A DNA stretch of 64,000 bases from an uncultured Bacteroidales bacterium (GCA_946411385.1 CAMKDV010000001.1:1-64000), one strand, 5' to 3'; positions 16,706 to 25,331 are shown, counted from the stretch's first letter. Numbers and translations: made by a program. The notes: a model not told the origin generated them from the sequence alone.

Positions 16706-17729
16706 GAAGGTGCTCTTTGTAGCATCAGGAAACAAGAGAGTGGGGGCTGTCAGCTCGTTCGTGCAATCGCAGTATGACTCGCTGGAGAAGGAAGGCCTTG
16801 AGATGAGGCTGTTTCCGGTTGTGGGGCATGGCGCATGGGCGCACCTGCAAGCGGCATGGCAGTTACGGAAGATGGTGCGGAGAGAAAAGCCGGATGTGAT
16901 TCATGCTCATTACTCGGTATGTGGACATGTGGCTACAATAGCATGCCTTGGGTTGTTGCATAAACCGAAAATCGTAGTTTCTATTTTGGGCTCGTTCCCC
17001 ACTCGAAATAGAAAGTGGAAGTTGGTGCGGTATTGTATGCAGCACTTGTGGGATGCAACCATTGTAAAGTCCAACCGTACGGCGAATCAGTTGGCACTTC
17101 CGGTCCACATCATTCCTAACGGCGTGAATCTGGATGTGTTCCATCCGATGGAGCATGCCGATGCACGTCAGAGGGTTGGTTTTGAGGTAAATGACAAATC
17201 ACAAATGACAAATCACAAATATATCATCTGGTGCAGCAATCCAACGAGACCCGAGAAGAACTGGGCGCTTGCAGAACAATCCGTCGCTGCTGTTAATCAG
17301 CATATGTCATTGAATAATAAATCACAAACCACAAATCACAAACCACAAATATCACTCGTTCCGGTTTTTGATAAAACACCCGACGAAGTGATGATCTACA
17401 TGAACGCTGCGGATTGTCTGTTGCTGACATCCGACTCGGAGGGTAGTCCGAATGTGATAAAAGAGGCGATGGCTTGCAATTGTCCTATCGTTACAACCAA
17501 CGTAGGTGATGTGAATGAACGATTGGACGGACTTGATGGGTGTTACGTAGTGGACGATCATGATTGTCGTTTCACCGATATGCAAAAGGCTGCAGAACTG
17601 ACGTCAGAGGCTATTTCTATGGCACTCGCTTTTAGCAAGCGTACTGATGGATATAATCGCATATTGCAAGATCGATTGGAGATATCTCAAATAGCTCAAC
17701 GTGTAAAAGAGTTATATGAGTGTGTATAA
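16680..17729 (+). CDS. Family 4 glycosyltransferase with in-frame repeat insertions
   Basis: 349 residues, GT-B fold. The donor-binding half has the GT4 signature SEGSPNVIKEAMACNCPIVTT (about 255-275); HIIPNGVNLDVF marks the domain junction. The first eight residues (MTNNKSQI) are encoded by the upstream repeat tract and no other ATG is available. Two further copies of the same repeat are translated in frame: NDKSQMTNHK (about 171-180) and NNKSQTTNHKPQ (about 212-223). Both fall in surface loops before conserved strands (YIIWCSNPTRPEKN; ISLVPVFDKTP), so the enzyme may still work. It would transfer a sugar in the glycan repeat unit. Confidence 0.85.
   Translation: MTNNKSQIKKVLFVASGNKRVGAVSSFVQSQYDSLEKEGLEMRLFPVVGHGAWAHLQAAWQLRKMVRREKPDVIHAHYSVCGHVATIACLGLLHKPKIVVSILGSFPTRNRKWKLVRYCMQHLWDATIVKSNRTANQLALPVHIIPNGVNLDVFHPMEHADARQRVGFEVNDKSQMTNHKYIIWCSNPTRPEKNWALAEQSVAAVNQHMSLNNKSQTTNHKPQISLVPVFDKTPDEVMIYMNAADCLLLTSDSEGSPNVIKEAMACNCPIVTTNVGDVNERLDGLDGCYVVDDHDCRFTDMQKAAELTSEAISMALAFSKRTDGYNRILQDRLEISQIAQRVKELYECV
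17189..17221 (+). repeat. ACAAATC repeat inside a coding sequence, copy 1
   Basis: Four AATGACAAATCAC-type words translated in frame within the family 4 glycosyltransferase. The length keeps the frame open. Confidence 0.8.
17311..17351 (+). repeat. ACAAATC repeat inside a coding sequence, copy 2
   Basis: AATAATAAATCACAAACC words followed by ACAAATC words, again in frame within the same glycosyltransferase, about 120 bases after copy 1. Confidence 0.8.
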
Positions 17730-17763
17730 TAGCGAATATTAAATTGTGAAAAGAGGATAGAAT

Positions 17764-19098
17764 ATGATAAAGAGTAAGTTGGCATTATTCCTATTAGGGA
17801 AGAAGGAAGGGTTTGATATGGGGAAGTTGGTGAAGTTTGTTCACAGGAGTCAGTATTGGACAAAAGAGCAGTGGACGGAATATCATAATGCTCAGATAGC
17901 AGTATTAATAGAACATGCCTATGAACATAGTCCGTTCTATAAGAGATGGTTTGATACTGCAGGTCTGACCCCAGAGGATATACGGACTGTAGATGATTTA
18001 GTGAAGATACCAATTGTGCGAAAGAACGATTTGATTGCACATGGTGTGGAGTTTCGTGCAGATAATGCAGGAGATTATGCGATGATTCATCATCATACCG
18101 GCGGAACAACAGGAACGCCCTGTGCATATGATATGGATAGATACTCCTGGGCGCTGAATTGGGCATTAAAGATGCGAACATTCGAGTGGGGAGGATATCA
18201 TTATGGCGCGGACACTTTAGGCGTGATGGCCGGTGGATCGTTAATTCCTGGTAAGAGGGGGGGATGGAAGAATCGATTATGGCGGTATGTGAACAACTAT
18301 TATTCGATACCAATTTCGCATCTGACGGAGGATTTGTTAGAACAGCACTATAGCTATCTAAAAAATTATCATGTGCGTTTTATGAGAGGGTATCCGAGCG
18401 CGTTGATGATTTTAGCCGAATATGTGTGTGACCATCATGGAACGTTACCTATGCAAGCAGTGTTTACGACGGCTGAGATGTTGCTGCCTCATCAGCGGAA
18501 GATAATGGAAGAGGTGTTCCAATGTAAGCTGTTCGATACATATGGCTGCGGAGATGGAATGGGGAATGCAACTGAATGTGAAATGCATGGCGAACTACAT
18601 GTGTGCGAGGAATGCAGTATCATGCAGATAGTGGATAAGAACGGTAAGGAAGTGAAGGATGGAGAAGAAGGCGAGATAGTATTGACAGCATTATACAACT
18701 ATGGATTCCCGTTTATTCGTTATGCACCGGGTGATAGAGCAGTTAAGTCAGAACGAAAATGTGCGTGTGGAAGAGAAACGAAAATGATACGTGTGTTGAA
18801 CGGACGCAGTTCTGATAATTTTAAGTTGGCAAACGGGAAAATATTAAATGCGTTCTCATTGCCTATTGAGGAATTGACTGAAGAGATTAGACAATTCCAA
18901 GTGGTGCAAGAAGCAAAAGATAGGGTGTCTTTGCTGATAATACCTAAAGGCACCATATCGAAGGAGCGTATTAAGGGGCTGCAAGCTTTGCTTGAGTATC
19001 ATTGTGGCGAGGGAATTACGGTAGATGTTCAGGTGGTTGATTATATCGAACTTCCGGTGTCTGGGAAACGAAGATTTGTAGTGTCAAAAGTAAAATGA
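17764..19098 (+). CDS. Adenylate-forming enzyme, PaaK/CapK family
   Basis: 444 residues similar in layout to phenylacetate-CoA ligase. The phosphate-binding loop HTGGTTGTP (about 119-127), the TYGCGDG strand, and the FIRYAPGDRA hinge region are present; the small C-terminal domain ends in GKRRFVVSKVK. The CapK branch of this family occurs in capsule loci, where it is thought to activate an acyl or amino-acid group for attachment to the glycan. It could work with the aminotransferase/ATP-grasp/lyase group at 4458-7500. The next gene begins after a repeat-filled gap. Confidence 0.75.
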   Translation: MIKSKLALFLLGKKEGFDMGKLVKFVHRSQYWTKEQWTEYHNAQIAVLIEHAYEHSPFYKRWFDTAGLTPEDIRTVDDLVKIPIVRKNDLIAHGVEFRADNAGDYAMIHHHTGGTTGTPCAYDMDRYSWALNWALKMRTFEWGGYHYGADTLGVMAGGSLIPGKRGGWKNRLWRYVNNYYSIPISHLTEDLLEQHYSYLKNYHVRFMRGYPSALMILAEYVCDHHGTLPMQAVFTTAEMLLPHQRKIMEEVFQCKLFDTYGCGDGMGNATECEMHGELHVCEECSIMQIVDKNGKEVKDGEEGEIVLTALYNYGFPFIRYAPGDRAVKSERKCACGRETKMIRVLNGRSSDNFKLANGKILNAFSLPIEELTEEIRQFQVVQEAKDRVSLLIIPKGTISKERIKGLQALLEYHCGEGITVDVQVVDYIELPVSGKRRFVVSKVK

Positions 19099-19103
19099 TT
19101 ATT

Positions 19104-19172
19104 ATGGCAAAGAATCATAGAACAATAGGCAATGTGCTACGGGGCGTATGGATAGTGAATAGTGAAAAGTGA
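19104..19172 (+). pseudogene. Severed N-terminus of a hexapeptide acetyltransferase
   Basis: An ATG 5 bases after the CapK-like gene opens a 22-codon frame. Its first 16 residues (MAKNHRTIGNVLRGVW) match the first 16 of the acetyltransferase starting at 19638 ([16 protein letters not shown]). The DNA differs mainly at third codon positions, so both copies were under protein-level selection and this is not a recent duplication. After the tryptophan codon the sequence switches abruptly to GAATAGT repeat words and stops. Confidence 0.65.
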
Positions 19173-19250
19173 ATAGTGAATAGTATGTTTCACAGTGAAT
19201 AGTGAAGAGTGACTGGATAGTGAATAGTGAATAATGAATAGTGAAGAGTT
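19149..19250 (+). repeat. GAATAGT/GTGAATA word tract
   Basis: About 100 bases composed of AGTGAATAGTGAAAAGTG-type words, interrupted once by TATGTTTCAC. It begins exactly where the acetyltransferase fragment ends and finishes at the start of the second four-helix-bundle gene. Confidence 0.75.
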
Positions 19251-19610
19251 ATGAAGGAATCAATATTGGCAAATAAGGCAATGGACTTTGCAGTGAAGAT
19301 TGTGGAACTGCATAAGGAGTTGGTGCACAAGAAGAAAGAATTCCAGATTGCAGACCAAATAAAGAGATCCGGTACGGCTATTGGGGCACTAATCTGCGAA
19401 GCAAACTTTGCTGAGAGTCCGGCTGACTTTGTGCACAAAATGAGGATTGCGCTCAAAGAGTGCCACGAGACAGACTATTGGCTGACATTACTAAACAAGA
19501 CTAAGTACATCTCGAAAGAGAAGTTTGACGAACTAATTGGCAATAATACCGAATTAAAGCGAATGCTTGTTGCAAGTGTTAATACTGCACAAGCCAAGAA
19601 CGATAAGTGA
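19251..19610 (+). CDS. Four-helix-bundle protein (23S rRNA intervening-sequence family), second copy
   Basis: 119 residues, helical throughout and clearly paralogous to the protein at 16325: ADQIKRSGTAIGALICEAN, ADFVHKMRIALKECHETDYWL and KEKFDELIGN align with the corresponding helices. Divergence is high, so the two are separate acquisitions or an old duplication. Repeat words (GAATAGT) lie on both sides in the same orientation, in contrast with the inverted flanks of the first copy. It interrupts what would otherwise be a direct CapK-to-acetyltransferase junction. Function unknown; a structural or nucleic-acid-binding role is proposed for relatives. Confidence 0.85.
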   Translation: MKESILANKAMDFAVKIVELHKELVHKKKEFQIADQIKRSGTAIGALICEANFAESPADFVHKMRIALKECHETDYWLTLLNKTKYISKEKFDELIGNNTELKRMLVASVNTAQAKNDK

Positions 19611-19637
19611 ATAATGAATAGTTATAAGAGAAGAGTT
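19606..19637 (+). repeat. Downstream GTGAATAATGAATAG tract
   Basis: Short continuation of the GAATAGT words between the four-helix-bundle gene and the intact acetyltransferase start. Confidence 0.6.
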
Positions 19638-20159
19638 ATGGCGAATAATAAGAGAACTGTAGGAAACGTAATGAGAGGTGTGTGGGTGAGGTTTTGTTTG
19701 GGAATAGCAAGACATATATTCCCAGCGCAAGCAAGAAACCTTTGGTACAAGATGGCAGGAGTGAAGATAGGCAAGGGTAGTAAGATAGGTGCGACGGTGG
19801 ATGTTGATCATTCAGCACCGGAACTCATAACGATAGGGAAGAACGTGTGGGTGACGAGAGGCGTGATGCTGCTATGTCATCAGCGAGATCTATCTGAATA
19901 CGAAGTAGGCAAACCCGTGATGGATTGCGAACTCAAGTATGCGCCTATCGTGATAAAAGATGGAGCGCACGTGGGGATTGGGGCAATCATCATGCCGGGA
20001 GTGACGATAGGTGAAGGGGCTGTAATCGGAGCGGGAGCGGTAGTGACGAGGGATGTGCCGGATTATTGTGTTGCGGCAGGAGTACCAGCTCGCGTAATCA
20101 AGAATTTTGTGGAGGTTAAGGAAAACAAAAACCAAAACGACACTGCTTTGCAGAAATAA
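19638..20159 (+). CDS. Hexapeptide-repeat acetyltransferase
   Basis: 173 residues from ATG 19638; an in-frame ATG at 19614 lies in repeat sequence and would add eight repeat-derived residues. Left-handed beta-helix of the LacA/NodL/WbbJ type: [37 protein letters not shown] strands, and [24 protein letters not shown]. Catalytic histidine probably in VDVDHSAPE or LLCHQRD. It likely O-acetylates a sugar of the glycan. An extra copy of its first 16 codons lies upstream at 19104. Confidence 0.8.
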   Translation: MANNKRTVGNVMRGVWVRFCLGIARHIFPAQARNLWYKMAGVKIGKGSKIGATVDVDHSAPELITIGKNVWVTRGVMLLCHQRDLSEYEVGKPVMDCELKYAPIVIKDGAHVGIGAIIMPGVTIGEGAVIGAGAVVTRDVPDYCVAAGVPARVIKNFVEVKENKNQNDTALQK

Positions 20160-20241
20160 ACCACAAAAATATCTTATCAGGTAACCCAAAAAGGTAAAGA
20201 AAAATCAATCGAATAACATGACCTTATAATGGAATAGAAGT

Positions 20242-21395
20242 ATGGGAATGTTTATTAACACAGGTAAAGAGGAATTTGAGATCGAGCGGAAAGGCGAGTA
20301 CGTAGATATGAGTATGCTTATCAGTTTCGTCAATAGCAGAATAGGAATGCCGGATAAGTTCCTATGCGTGACTCGTGCTCGAAGGTTCGGCAAATCGTTG
20401 GCAGCAAAGATGCTGAATGCATACTACGACGAGAGCGTGGATTCACTTGTGTTGTTTGCCAATCTGAAGATAGCCAAGGAGTCTTCGTTCGAAGAGCATC
20501 TGAATAAATATCCTGTTATATACCTTGATGTGAGTGGATACACGAGTGATGTAGATGCGGATCCGAAGCGTGTTGTGAATATAATGAAAGATGCGTTGAG
20601 TGATGATTTGATAGAGACCTATCCGGAGGCGTCTATCAACCCTGACACTCCATTGCACGTTCAACTTAAGCGAGTTGTGGACTATACACATAAGCCGTTT
20701 ATCATGATTATTGACGAATGGGATGCGGTGCTTCGTGAGATAAAGAACGATGCGGTGAAGAAGAAGTACGTGAGATGGTTGCGTACGTTATTCAAGAATG
20801 CTCACACGAATAAGATCTTTGCCGGGGTGTACATGACGGGTATTCTGCCCATCAAGCAATACAATACAGAGTCCACGCTGAATAACTTTGAAGAATTCAC
20901 AATGACCAATCCCGGAGATCTGGGAGGGTATTTATCATACGTCGTGAGTTGCCAGAAGGAAAGGGGTTTGCGGATATTGTGCTGATGCCAAGACGGAATG
21001 TGGACAGACCGGCAGTGGTGATTGAGTTGAAGTGGAATAAGTCCGCAGAGTCGGGGCTTGCGCAGATTAAGGAGAAACGATATGCGGAGGCGCTGCGTGA
21101 GTATGTTGGAGATGTGGTGCTGGTAGGCGTGAATTATGATAAGGATGCGAAGGAACATGAATGCGTGATAGAACGGATGGAATATGAACCGAATCATCCG
21201 TATGCGAAGTTGAGTACGCGTCAACGCAAGATTGTGGAGTGGATTAAAGAGCATCCGAAGACGACGTATGATGAGATGGCTGATCAGTTTGGAGTTAGTC
21301 GTCAAACGATATACAAGGATATCAAGAAGTTGAAGGAAGGACTCATAACCAGTGAAGGGAAAACATTCTGCGTTACATGGAGGGTACTTGACTAA
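20242..21395 (+). pseudogene. AAA-ATPase-like/PD-(D/E)XK nuclease gene with internal deletion and frameshift
   Basis: The first frame (20242-20985) gives the N-terminal AAA-ATPase_like domain: TRARRFGKSL Walker A and MIIDEWD Walker B. After TMTNPGDLGGYL it changes to unrelated residues. The +1 frame picks up at about 20931 with IIRREL-PEGKGFADIV and carries the PD-(D/E)XK domain (VVIELKWNKSAESGLAQIKE). Intact relatives are usually over 500 residues; about 150-200 residues between the two parts are missing, so this is a deletion with frameshift. The C-terminus adds a winged-helix-like segment (YDEMADQFGVSRQTIYKDIKKL) not usual for the family. Confidence 0.7.
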
Positions 21396-21475
21396 CTTTA
21401 GTATACTTTTTGTAATACCTTAGTAAACTTTTAAGGGCTCATTAGTAAAAATCAGAATACTGAAAATTGAAGAGT

Positions 21476-22525
21476 ATGAGAATCTGGATAGATGTAACAA
21501 ACACGCCGCACGTGAATGTGCTGATGCCGATATACAGGCACCTGAAAGCAAGTGGACATGAGTTGATTATCACCGCTCGGGATTTTTCGGAAACCATACC
21601 GTTGCTGCGGAAGAACGGAATAGAACCGATTGTGCTGGGTTCGCACCATGGGAAGAGTAGGCTGCGAAAGACCTTTGGACTCCTCGGACGCTATTGGCAG
21701 TTGTTGACGCGTGTTCCGAAATTTGATGTGGCTTTCTCGCTTGGAGGGAGTTATACAGCACCTATCGCTTGGCTGAGAGGAAAGAAATCCATCACTTTCT
21801 CCGATAATGATTTTACAACCCATAAGTTCATTACGTACTTGTTTAGTTCGTACTTTATCTTTCCTTCTTATTTGAAATATGAAGGGGCGAAGAAGCGATT
21901 CCACCTGCGCGATGAACAGATTAAAACGTTTGATGGATTCAAGGAAGATATATACATTGCGGACTATAAGGTGGATGAGCATTTCCTGGACCAACTGCCA
22001 TTTAAGGACTTTATTACTATTCGTCCGGAGAACCTGAAAGCGGCTTATGTACCTAAAGATGCGGTGACGATTGTACCAGAACTCTTTGAGGTGTTCAAGG
22101 ATCAAAACATCCTGTTCCTGCCACGGTATGAGGAAGAGAAGAAAATGGCAGAAGGCTATCCGAATATCTGGTATCCGGCTGGGCCTTTGAACGGATTGGA
22201 TGTATGCTATTATACGAAGGCAATGTTAACCGGTGCCGGGACATTTGCCCGTGAAGCGGCTTTGCTGGGTGTTCCGGCGGTGTCTTTCTTTCCGCGAAAT
22301 GAGTTCCTGACGGTGGATGTGGTGCTCCAGGAGCAGGGTAAGGAGTTTAAGTCGCGTTCGGCTGAGGAGATTAGGGAGTATGTGATGAAAGCGGTTAGCG
22401 GTGAGGGGTTAGCGGTTAGTGATTCTTCTGCGGGGAAGCGGACGTTGGGAGATTCGAGCAGGAGCAAAAAAGTGTTGGCTGAAGTGCTGGATATATTTGA
22501 CGGTATATTGGAGGAAGTTGGATGA
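21476..22525 (+). CDS. DUF354 glycosyltransferase-like protein
   Basis: 349 residues. I start at 21476 so that the protein begins MRIWIDVTNTPHVN, the DUF354 N-terminal strand; a TTG upstream would add three residues. The fold is GT-B-like, related to MurG/WecB. TGAGTFAREAALLGVPAVSFF is the C-domain donor-binding loop. DUF354 proteins occur in glycan loci of archaea and bacteria. Residues near 305-325 (AVSGEGLAVSDSSAGKRT) are encoded by a GCGGTTAGCGG word repeat and break the expected helix, another repeat inside coding sequence. It closes the glycan operon. Confidence 0.75.
   Translation: MRIWIDVTNTPHVNVLMPIYRHLKASGHELIITARDFSETIPLLRKNGIEPIVLGSHHGKSRLRKTFGLLGRYWQLLTRVPKFDVAFSLGGSYTAPIAWLRGKKSITFSDNDFTTHKFITYLFSSYFIFPSYLKYEGAKKRFHLRDEQIKTFDGFKEDIYIADYKVDEHFLDQLPFKDFITIRPENLKAAYVPKDAVTIVPELFEVFKDQNILFLPRYEEEKKMAEGYPNIWYPAGPLNGLDVCYYTKAMLTGAGTFAREAALLGVPAVSFFPRNEFLTVDVVLQEQGKEFKSRSAEEIREYVMKAVSGEGLAVSDSSAGKRTLGDSSRSKKVLAEVLDIFDGILEEVG
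22390..22422 (+). repeat. GCGGTTAG repeat inside DUF354 gene
   Basis: GCGGTTAGCGG, GGGGTTAGCGGTTAG in tandem, in frame near the 3' end of the gene. Confidence 0.6.
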
Positions 22526-22592
22526 GTTTATATTTGGAGATAGAAAATCAACAGCGATAACTCAAAGACATAATATAACTTAATTATTAATA

Positions 22593-23504
22593 ATGTTGTT
22601 TCTATTAAATGTTTCTATGCAGATAGATACGATTCTGTATCTGCAGAACATCAATGATAATATTGATGCAGTACGACGTATTGTGGATGTTTCAAATGCT
22701 ACTATTGCCAATGAAATAAGTGCTGTGAATACAATGCTTGTCGCTTTTACAATAGTATTTGGTGGTGTCGGCGTATTATTGGGAGTTTATATTTCATGGC
22801 TTCAAAGGAAAGTAAGCAGAATGAGCGATAACATAGCTGAGAAAGAACAAAAGATTATTAGCTTGGCGAAGACTGTTGAGGAAACTGACAAAAAAATTCA
22901 TAGTGACATCAAGGGGTTATATTATGAATTACGAGATGAAGAAACGATGGCATTATTACATCGCTTAGTCGAAGAACCTCTGGATATCTCAAATTTATCC
23001 CATTTGCTTTTTGCTCGTTCTTTAAATGCGGAAGGTTATGCAGTATTAAAACAAGCATATACAAAACTAAAGTCTCTTGGCCCCGAAATTGATGAAGAGA
23101 GGATTATTGAGCCAAGTTTTAGACAGCAATATATTATTATATTCTTCCAACATTATTTGCGAGAATCTATATTAGATGAAGATTTAAGGTCTGATATAAC
23201 AAAGGAATATGGACGTAGTATGGGATGTGCCTTCAAACGTGATATCATAAAATCAACGGAAGATTTTTGTATGGCATTGTCGGATAGAAAGGCACAGTTT
23301 GATAAAGTTTCATTATTGGTAGACTATTTAAAGGCACTTAATCAATCTAAATATAATACTTTAGTAGAATTGAAGAATATTTTTCAAGATAAATTGGACT
23401 CAGATTTATTGGTAGAAGCAATTGACAAATGTACTACGGATAAAGTATATTTAGCTTTGTTTGGAGTGGAGGCTCCTAATGAATCTGACGTGCCCGAGCG
23501 ATGA
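22593..23504 (+). CDS. Unknown membrane-anchored coiled-coil protein
   Basis: 303 residues; 22617 is an alternative start. A short N-terminal helical stretch (residues 10-45) precedes one strong membrane segment (about 50-72, MLVAFTIVFGGVGVLLGVYI), then a charged coiled coil (about 75-110, KVSRMSDNIAEKEQ) and a helical cytoplasmic domain of about 190 residues without recognised motifs. No signal peptide. The stop overlaps the start of a 50-residue frame at 23501. The gene is AT-rich like the glycan locus but has no sugar-enzyme features. Family not recognised. Confidence 0.6.
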   Translation: MLFLLNVSMQIDTILYLQNINDNIDAVRRIVDVSNATIANEISAVNTMLVAFTIVFGGVGVLLGVYISWLQRKVSRMSDNIAEKEQKIISLAKTVEETDKKIHSDIKGLYYELRDEETMALLHRLVEEPLDISNLSHLLFARSLNAEGYAVLKQAYTKLKSLGPEIDEERIIEPSFRQQYIIIFFQHYLRESILDEDLRSDITKEYGRSMGCAFKRDIIKSTEDFCMALSDRKAQFDKVSLLVDYLKALNQSKYNTLVELKNIFQDKLDSDLLVEAIDKCTTDKVYLALFGVEAPNESDVPER

Positions 23505-23653
23505 AACCTCTTCATTTTCCATTTCTGTCGCAAACCATGCTCACAGACAAGATCGATTGCGCAAAGTTTCTGACGTGGTTCATTGAGAACTATCCTAATT
23601 CCGCACAGGAGACGCGGAAAGGTGATGCGGAGTTGTGGGAGAGGTTTAGGTGA
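23501..23653 (+). CDS. Small 50-residue protein or C-terminal gene fragment
   Basis: ATG overlaps the preceding stop (ATGA). The 50 residues (MKPLHFPFLSQTMLTDKIDC at the start, then FLTWFIENYPNSAQETRKGD) have a well-formed amphipathic composition and normal codon use. It looks like the last section of a larger enzyme rather than a free-standing protein, and it ends where the TGTATGGATG repeat tract begins. Possibly a remnant left after replacement of a glycan gene. Confidence 0.35.
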   Translation: MKPLHFPFLSQTMLTDKIDCAKFLTWFIENYPNSAQETRKGDAELWERFR

Positions 23654-23757
23654 GACGGCAGAGCCGATGTATGGATGTATAGATGTATGGATGTGTGAAT
23701 GTATGGCGTATCGGAGATACGATGTATGAATGTATGATGGCTGCGCCAACGCTAAAG
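23651..23757 (+). repeat. TGTATGGATG-word tract with repeated hairpin
   Basis: About 100 bases of GATGTATGGATGTATAGATG words, including CGTATC-GGA-GATACG (23707-23721) followed by ATGTATGAATGTATG. This unit matches the one after the polymerase-like gene (14611-14640). The stretch 23654-23971 otherwise holds the direct repeat, a promoter and no gene. Confidence 0.7.
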
Positions 23758-23802
23758 GACGCGGCAAGTGGCTATAGGATTCTGGGTTGTCCAAAATTGC
23801 CA
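23758..23802 (+). repeat. Direct repeat, left copy, flanking an ATPase gene
   Basis: GACGCGGCAAGTGGCTATAG then GATTCTGGGTTGTCCAAAATTGCC. A copy with few differences lies at 25286-25330, at the other end of the ATPase gene. Confidence 0.7.
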
Positions 23803-23870
23803 AAAATGAGCCTAATAGTTGGCAAAGCTTCGAAAAAATGAAGATTTTTATTGAAAAGTGTAGAAAAAAC

Positions 23871-23901
23871 TTGCATATTTCGATTGAAAAGTGTAATTTT
23901 G
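23871..23901 (+). promoter_or_regulatory. Promoter of the DUF4143 ATPase gene
   Basis: TTG (23871-23873), 20-base spacer, TAATTTTG (23894-23901); the gene starts 70 bases downstream. The gene therefore has its own promoter inside the repeat-bounded segment. Confidence 0.6.
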
Positions 23902-23971
23902 TAGAAAATTTCCGAAAAATTAGGAAGAATTTTTGAAATATTTCTTTAATTTTTGGTAAAATTTACTGAAT

Positions 23972-25306
23972 ATGGCAAGAAAGGAGCTATTCAAATCACT
24001 AATCGCATTGAATCAGGCTGAGTTGCCGTTTGAACGGATAGAACGTGAGACAGTGCTGCCGGATAAACCGGAACTGATAATAACGATTCCCGGTGTGCGA
24101 CGTGCCGGTAAGTCATCGCTGCTGATGTTAGCGGTGAATAAACTATTGGCATCGGGAGTGAAGCGCGAACAAATACTATGGGTGAACTTCGACGATGAGC
24201 GTATCGTAGGGATGCCGACAGAAGAGTTGGACGAAGTACTGCAAGCCTATCGGGAGATGTATCCGGAGATGAACCTGAAAGACGTGTATATGTTCTATGA
24301 CGAGATACAGAACATTGCCGGTTGGGATCTGTTTGTGCTGCGTGTGTTCAAGTCGTACTGCGAGCATGTGTACGTGACGGGAAGTAATGCGAAGTTGCTA
24401 TCGTCGGAGATATCCACGGCTCTGCGCGGTTGGACACTGGATTACGAGATGTTGCCGTTGAGCTTTCAGGAATTATGCCACTTCAAGGGGATAGATGCCC
24501 ATAGTTACTTGGAGAGCGACAAAGCGCGACGATATGCCGCGATGGAGGAGTACATACATGGTGGTGCATTTCCGAAAGTGGTGCTGACAAGCGATAAGTC
24601 GCTGAAACTGCGTTTGCTGCAAGGGTACTTCAATACGATGCTGTTCCGGGATTTGGCAGAGCGTCATAAGATTAAGAACATAGAGGCATTGCGGTACTTT
24701 CTAAAGCGTGTGATGCTCAACATGACGAAGACGACATCGATCAATGCAATCGTTCACGATATGCGTTCCAGCGGCGTGACGGTAAACAAAGATGACCTAT
24801 ATGACTGGGCAGATTGGGCGGTGGAGGCGTATATGTTTGTGCGGTATCCGAAATACAGCACGTCGTTGGTAAAAGAGAATCAGTCGCTGCGGAAATACTA
24901 CATGATTGACACGGGAATGCGTCAGGCCGTACTGATGCCTCAATCGGAGGACAAGGGTAAGCTGCTGGAGAATATTGTGGCGCTGGAACTGTTCCGCCGT
25001 AGGGGTGCGGACAAGAAGATATTCTACTGGCAAGCCGGACACGAGTGCGACTTTGTTGTGCAACGTAATGAGCGTGTGGAAGAGGTGATACAAGTGACGT
25101 GGGGCATGGAGGACGAGGATACGCTGAGGCGCGAGATAGATGGGGCGAAGGAAGCAGCGCGAGGAACGCGATGCGATAAACTGACAATCGTGACGCGCGA
25201 CAGGAAAGAGACGATAGAAGAGGATGGATACCGGATCGAGGTTGTGGGGGTAGAAGAGTGGCTGATGCAGGAGTCTTGGAGTCAGGACGCGGCAAAGCCG
25301 CTATAG
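23972..25306 (+). CDS. AAA_14/DUF4143 ATPase
   Basis: 444 residues. Walker A is GVRRAGKSSL (41-50) and Walker B is VYMFYDEIQN (about 106-115); YVTGSNAKLLSSE is the sensor region with the family's serine-rich motif. The C-terminal DUF4143 part has LLENIVALELFRRRG and HECDFVV...VIQVTW, a decayed PD-(D/E)XK-like core in which the usual lysine position reads T. These proteins are numerous in Bacteroidota; their job is not established. The final codons (QDAAKPL) and stop lie in the right-hand direct repeat, so the gene and the repeats moved or duplicated together. Confidence 0.8.
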   Translation: MARKELFKSLIALNQAELPFERIERETVLPDKPELIITIPGVRRAGKSSLLMLAVNKLLASGVKREQILWVNFDDERIVGMPTEELDEVLQAYREMYPEMNLKDVYMFYDEIQNIAGWDLFVLRVFKSYCEHVYVTGSNAKLLSSEISTALRGWTLDYEMLPLSFQELCHFKGIDAHSYLESDKARRYAAMEEYIHGGAFPKVVLTSDKSLKLRLLQGYFNTMLFRDLAERHKIKNIEALRYFLKRVMLNMTKTTSINAIVHDMRSSGVTVNKDDLYDWADWAVEAYMFVRYPKYSTSLVKENQSLRKYYMIDTGMRQAVLMPQSEDKGKLLENIVALELFRRRGADKKIFYWQAGHECDFVVQRNERVEEVIQVTWGMEDEDTLRREIDGAKEAARGTRCDKLTIVTRDRKETIEEDGYRIEVVGVEEWLMQESWSQDAAKPL

Positions 25307-25331
25307 GATTCTTGGTTGTCCAAAATTACCC
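25286..25331 (+). repeat. Direct repeat, right copy
   Basis: GACGCGGCAAAGCCGCTATAG then GATTCTTGGTTGTCCAAAATTACC. It contains a perfect GCGGC-AAA-GCCGC hairpin and the TAG stop of the ATPase gene. Spacing from the left copy is 1528 bases. Confidence 0.7.

Noticed and set aside
16325..19610. Diversity-generating retroelement, because four-helix-bundle proteins resemble Avd
   Set aside because: No reverse transcriptase and no template/variable repeat pair is visible; the proteins fit the S23 branch better.
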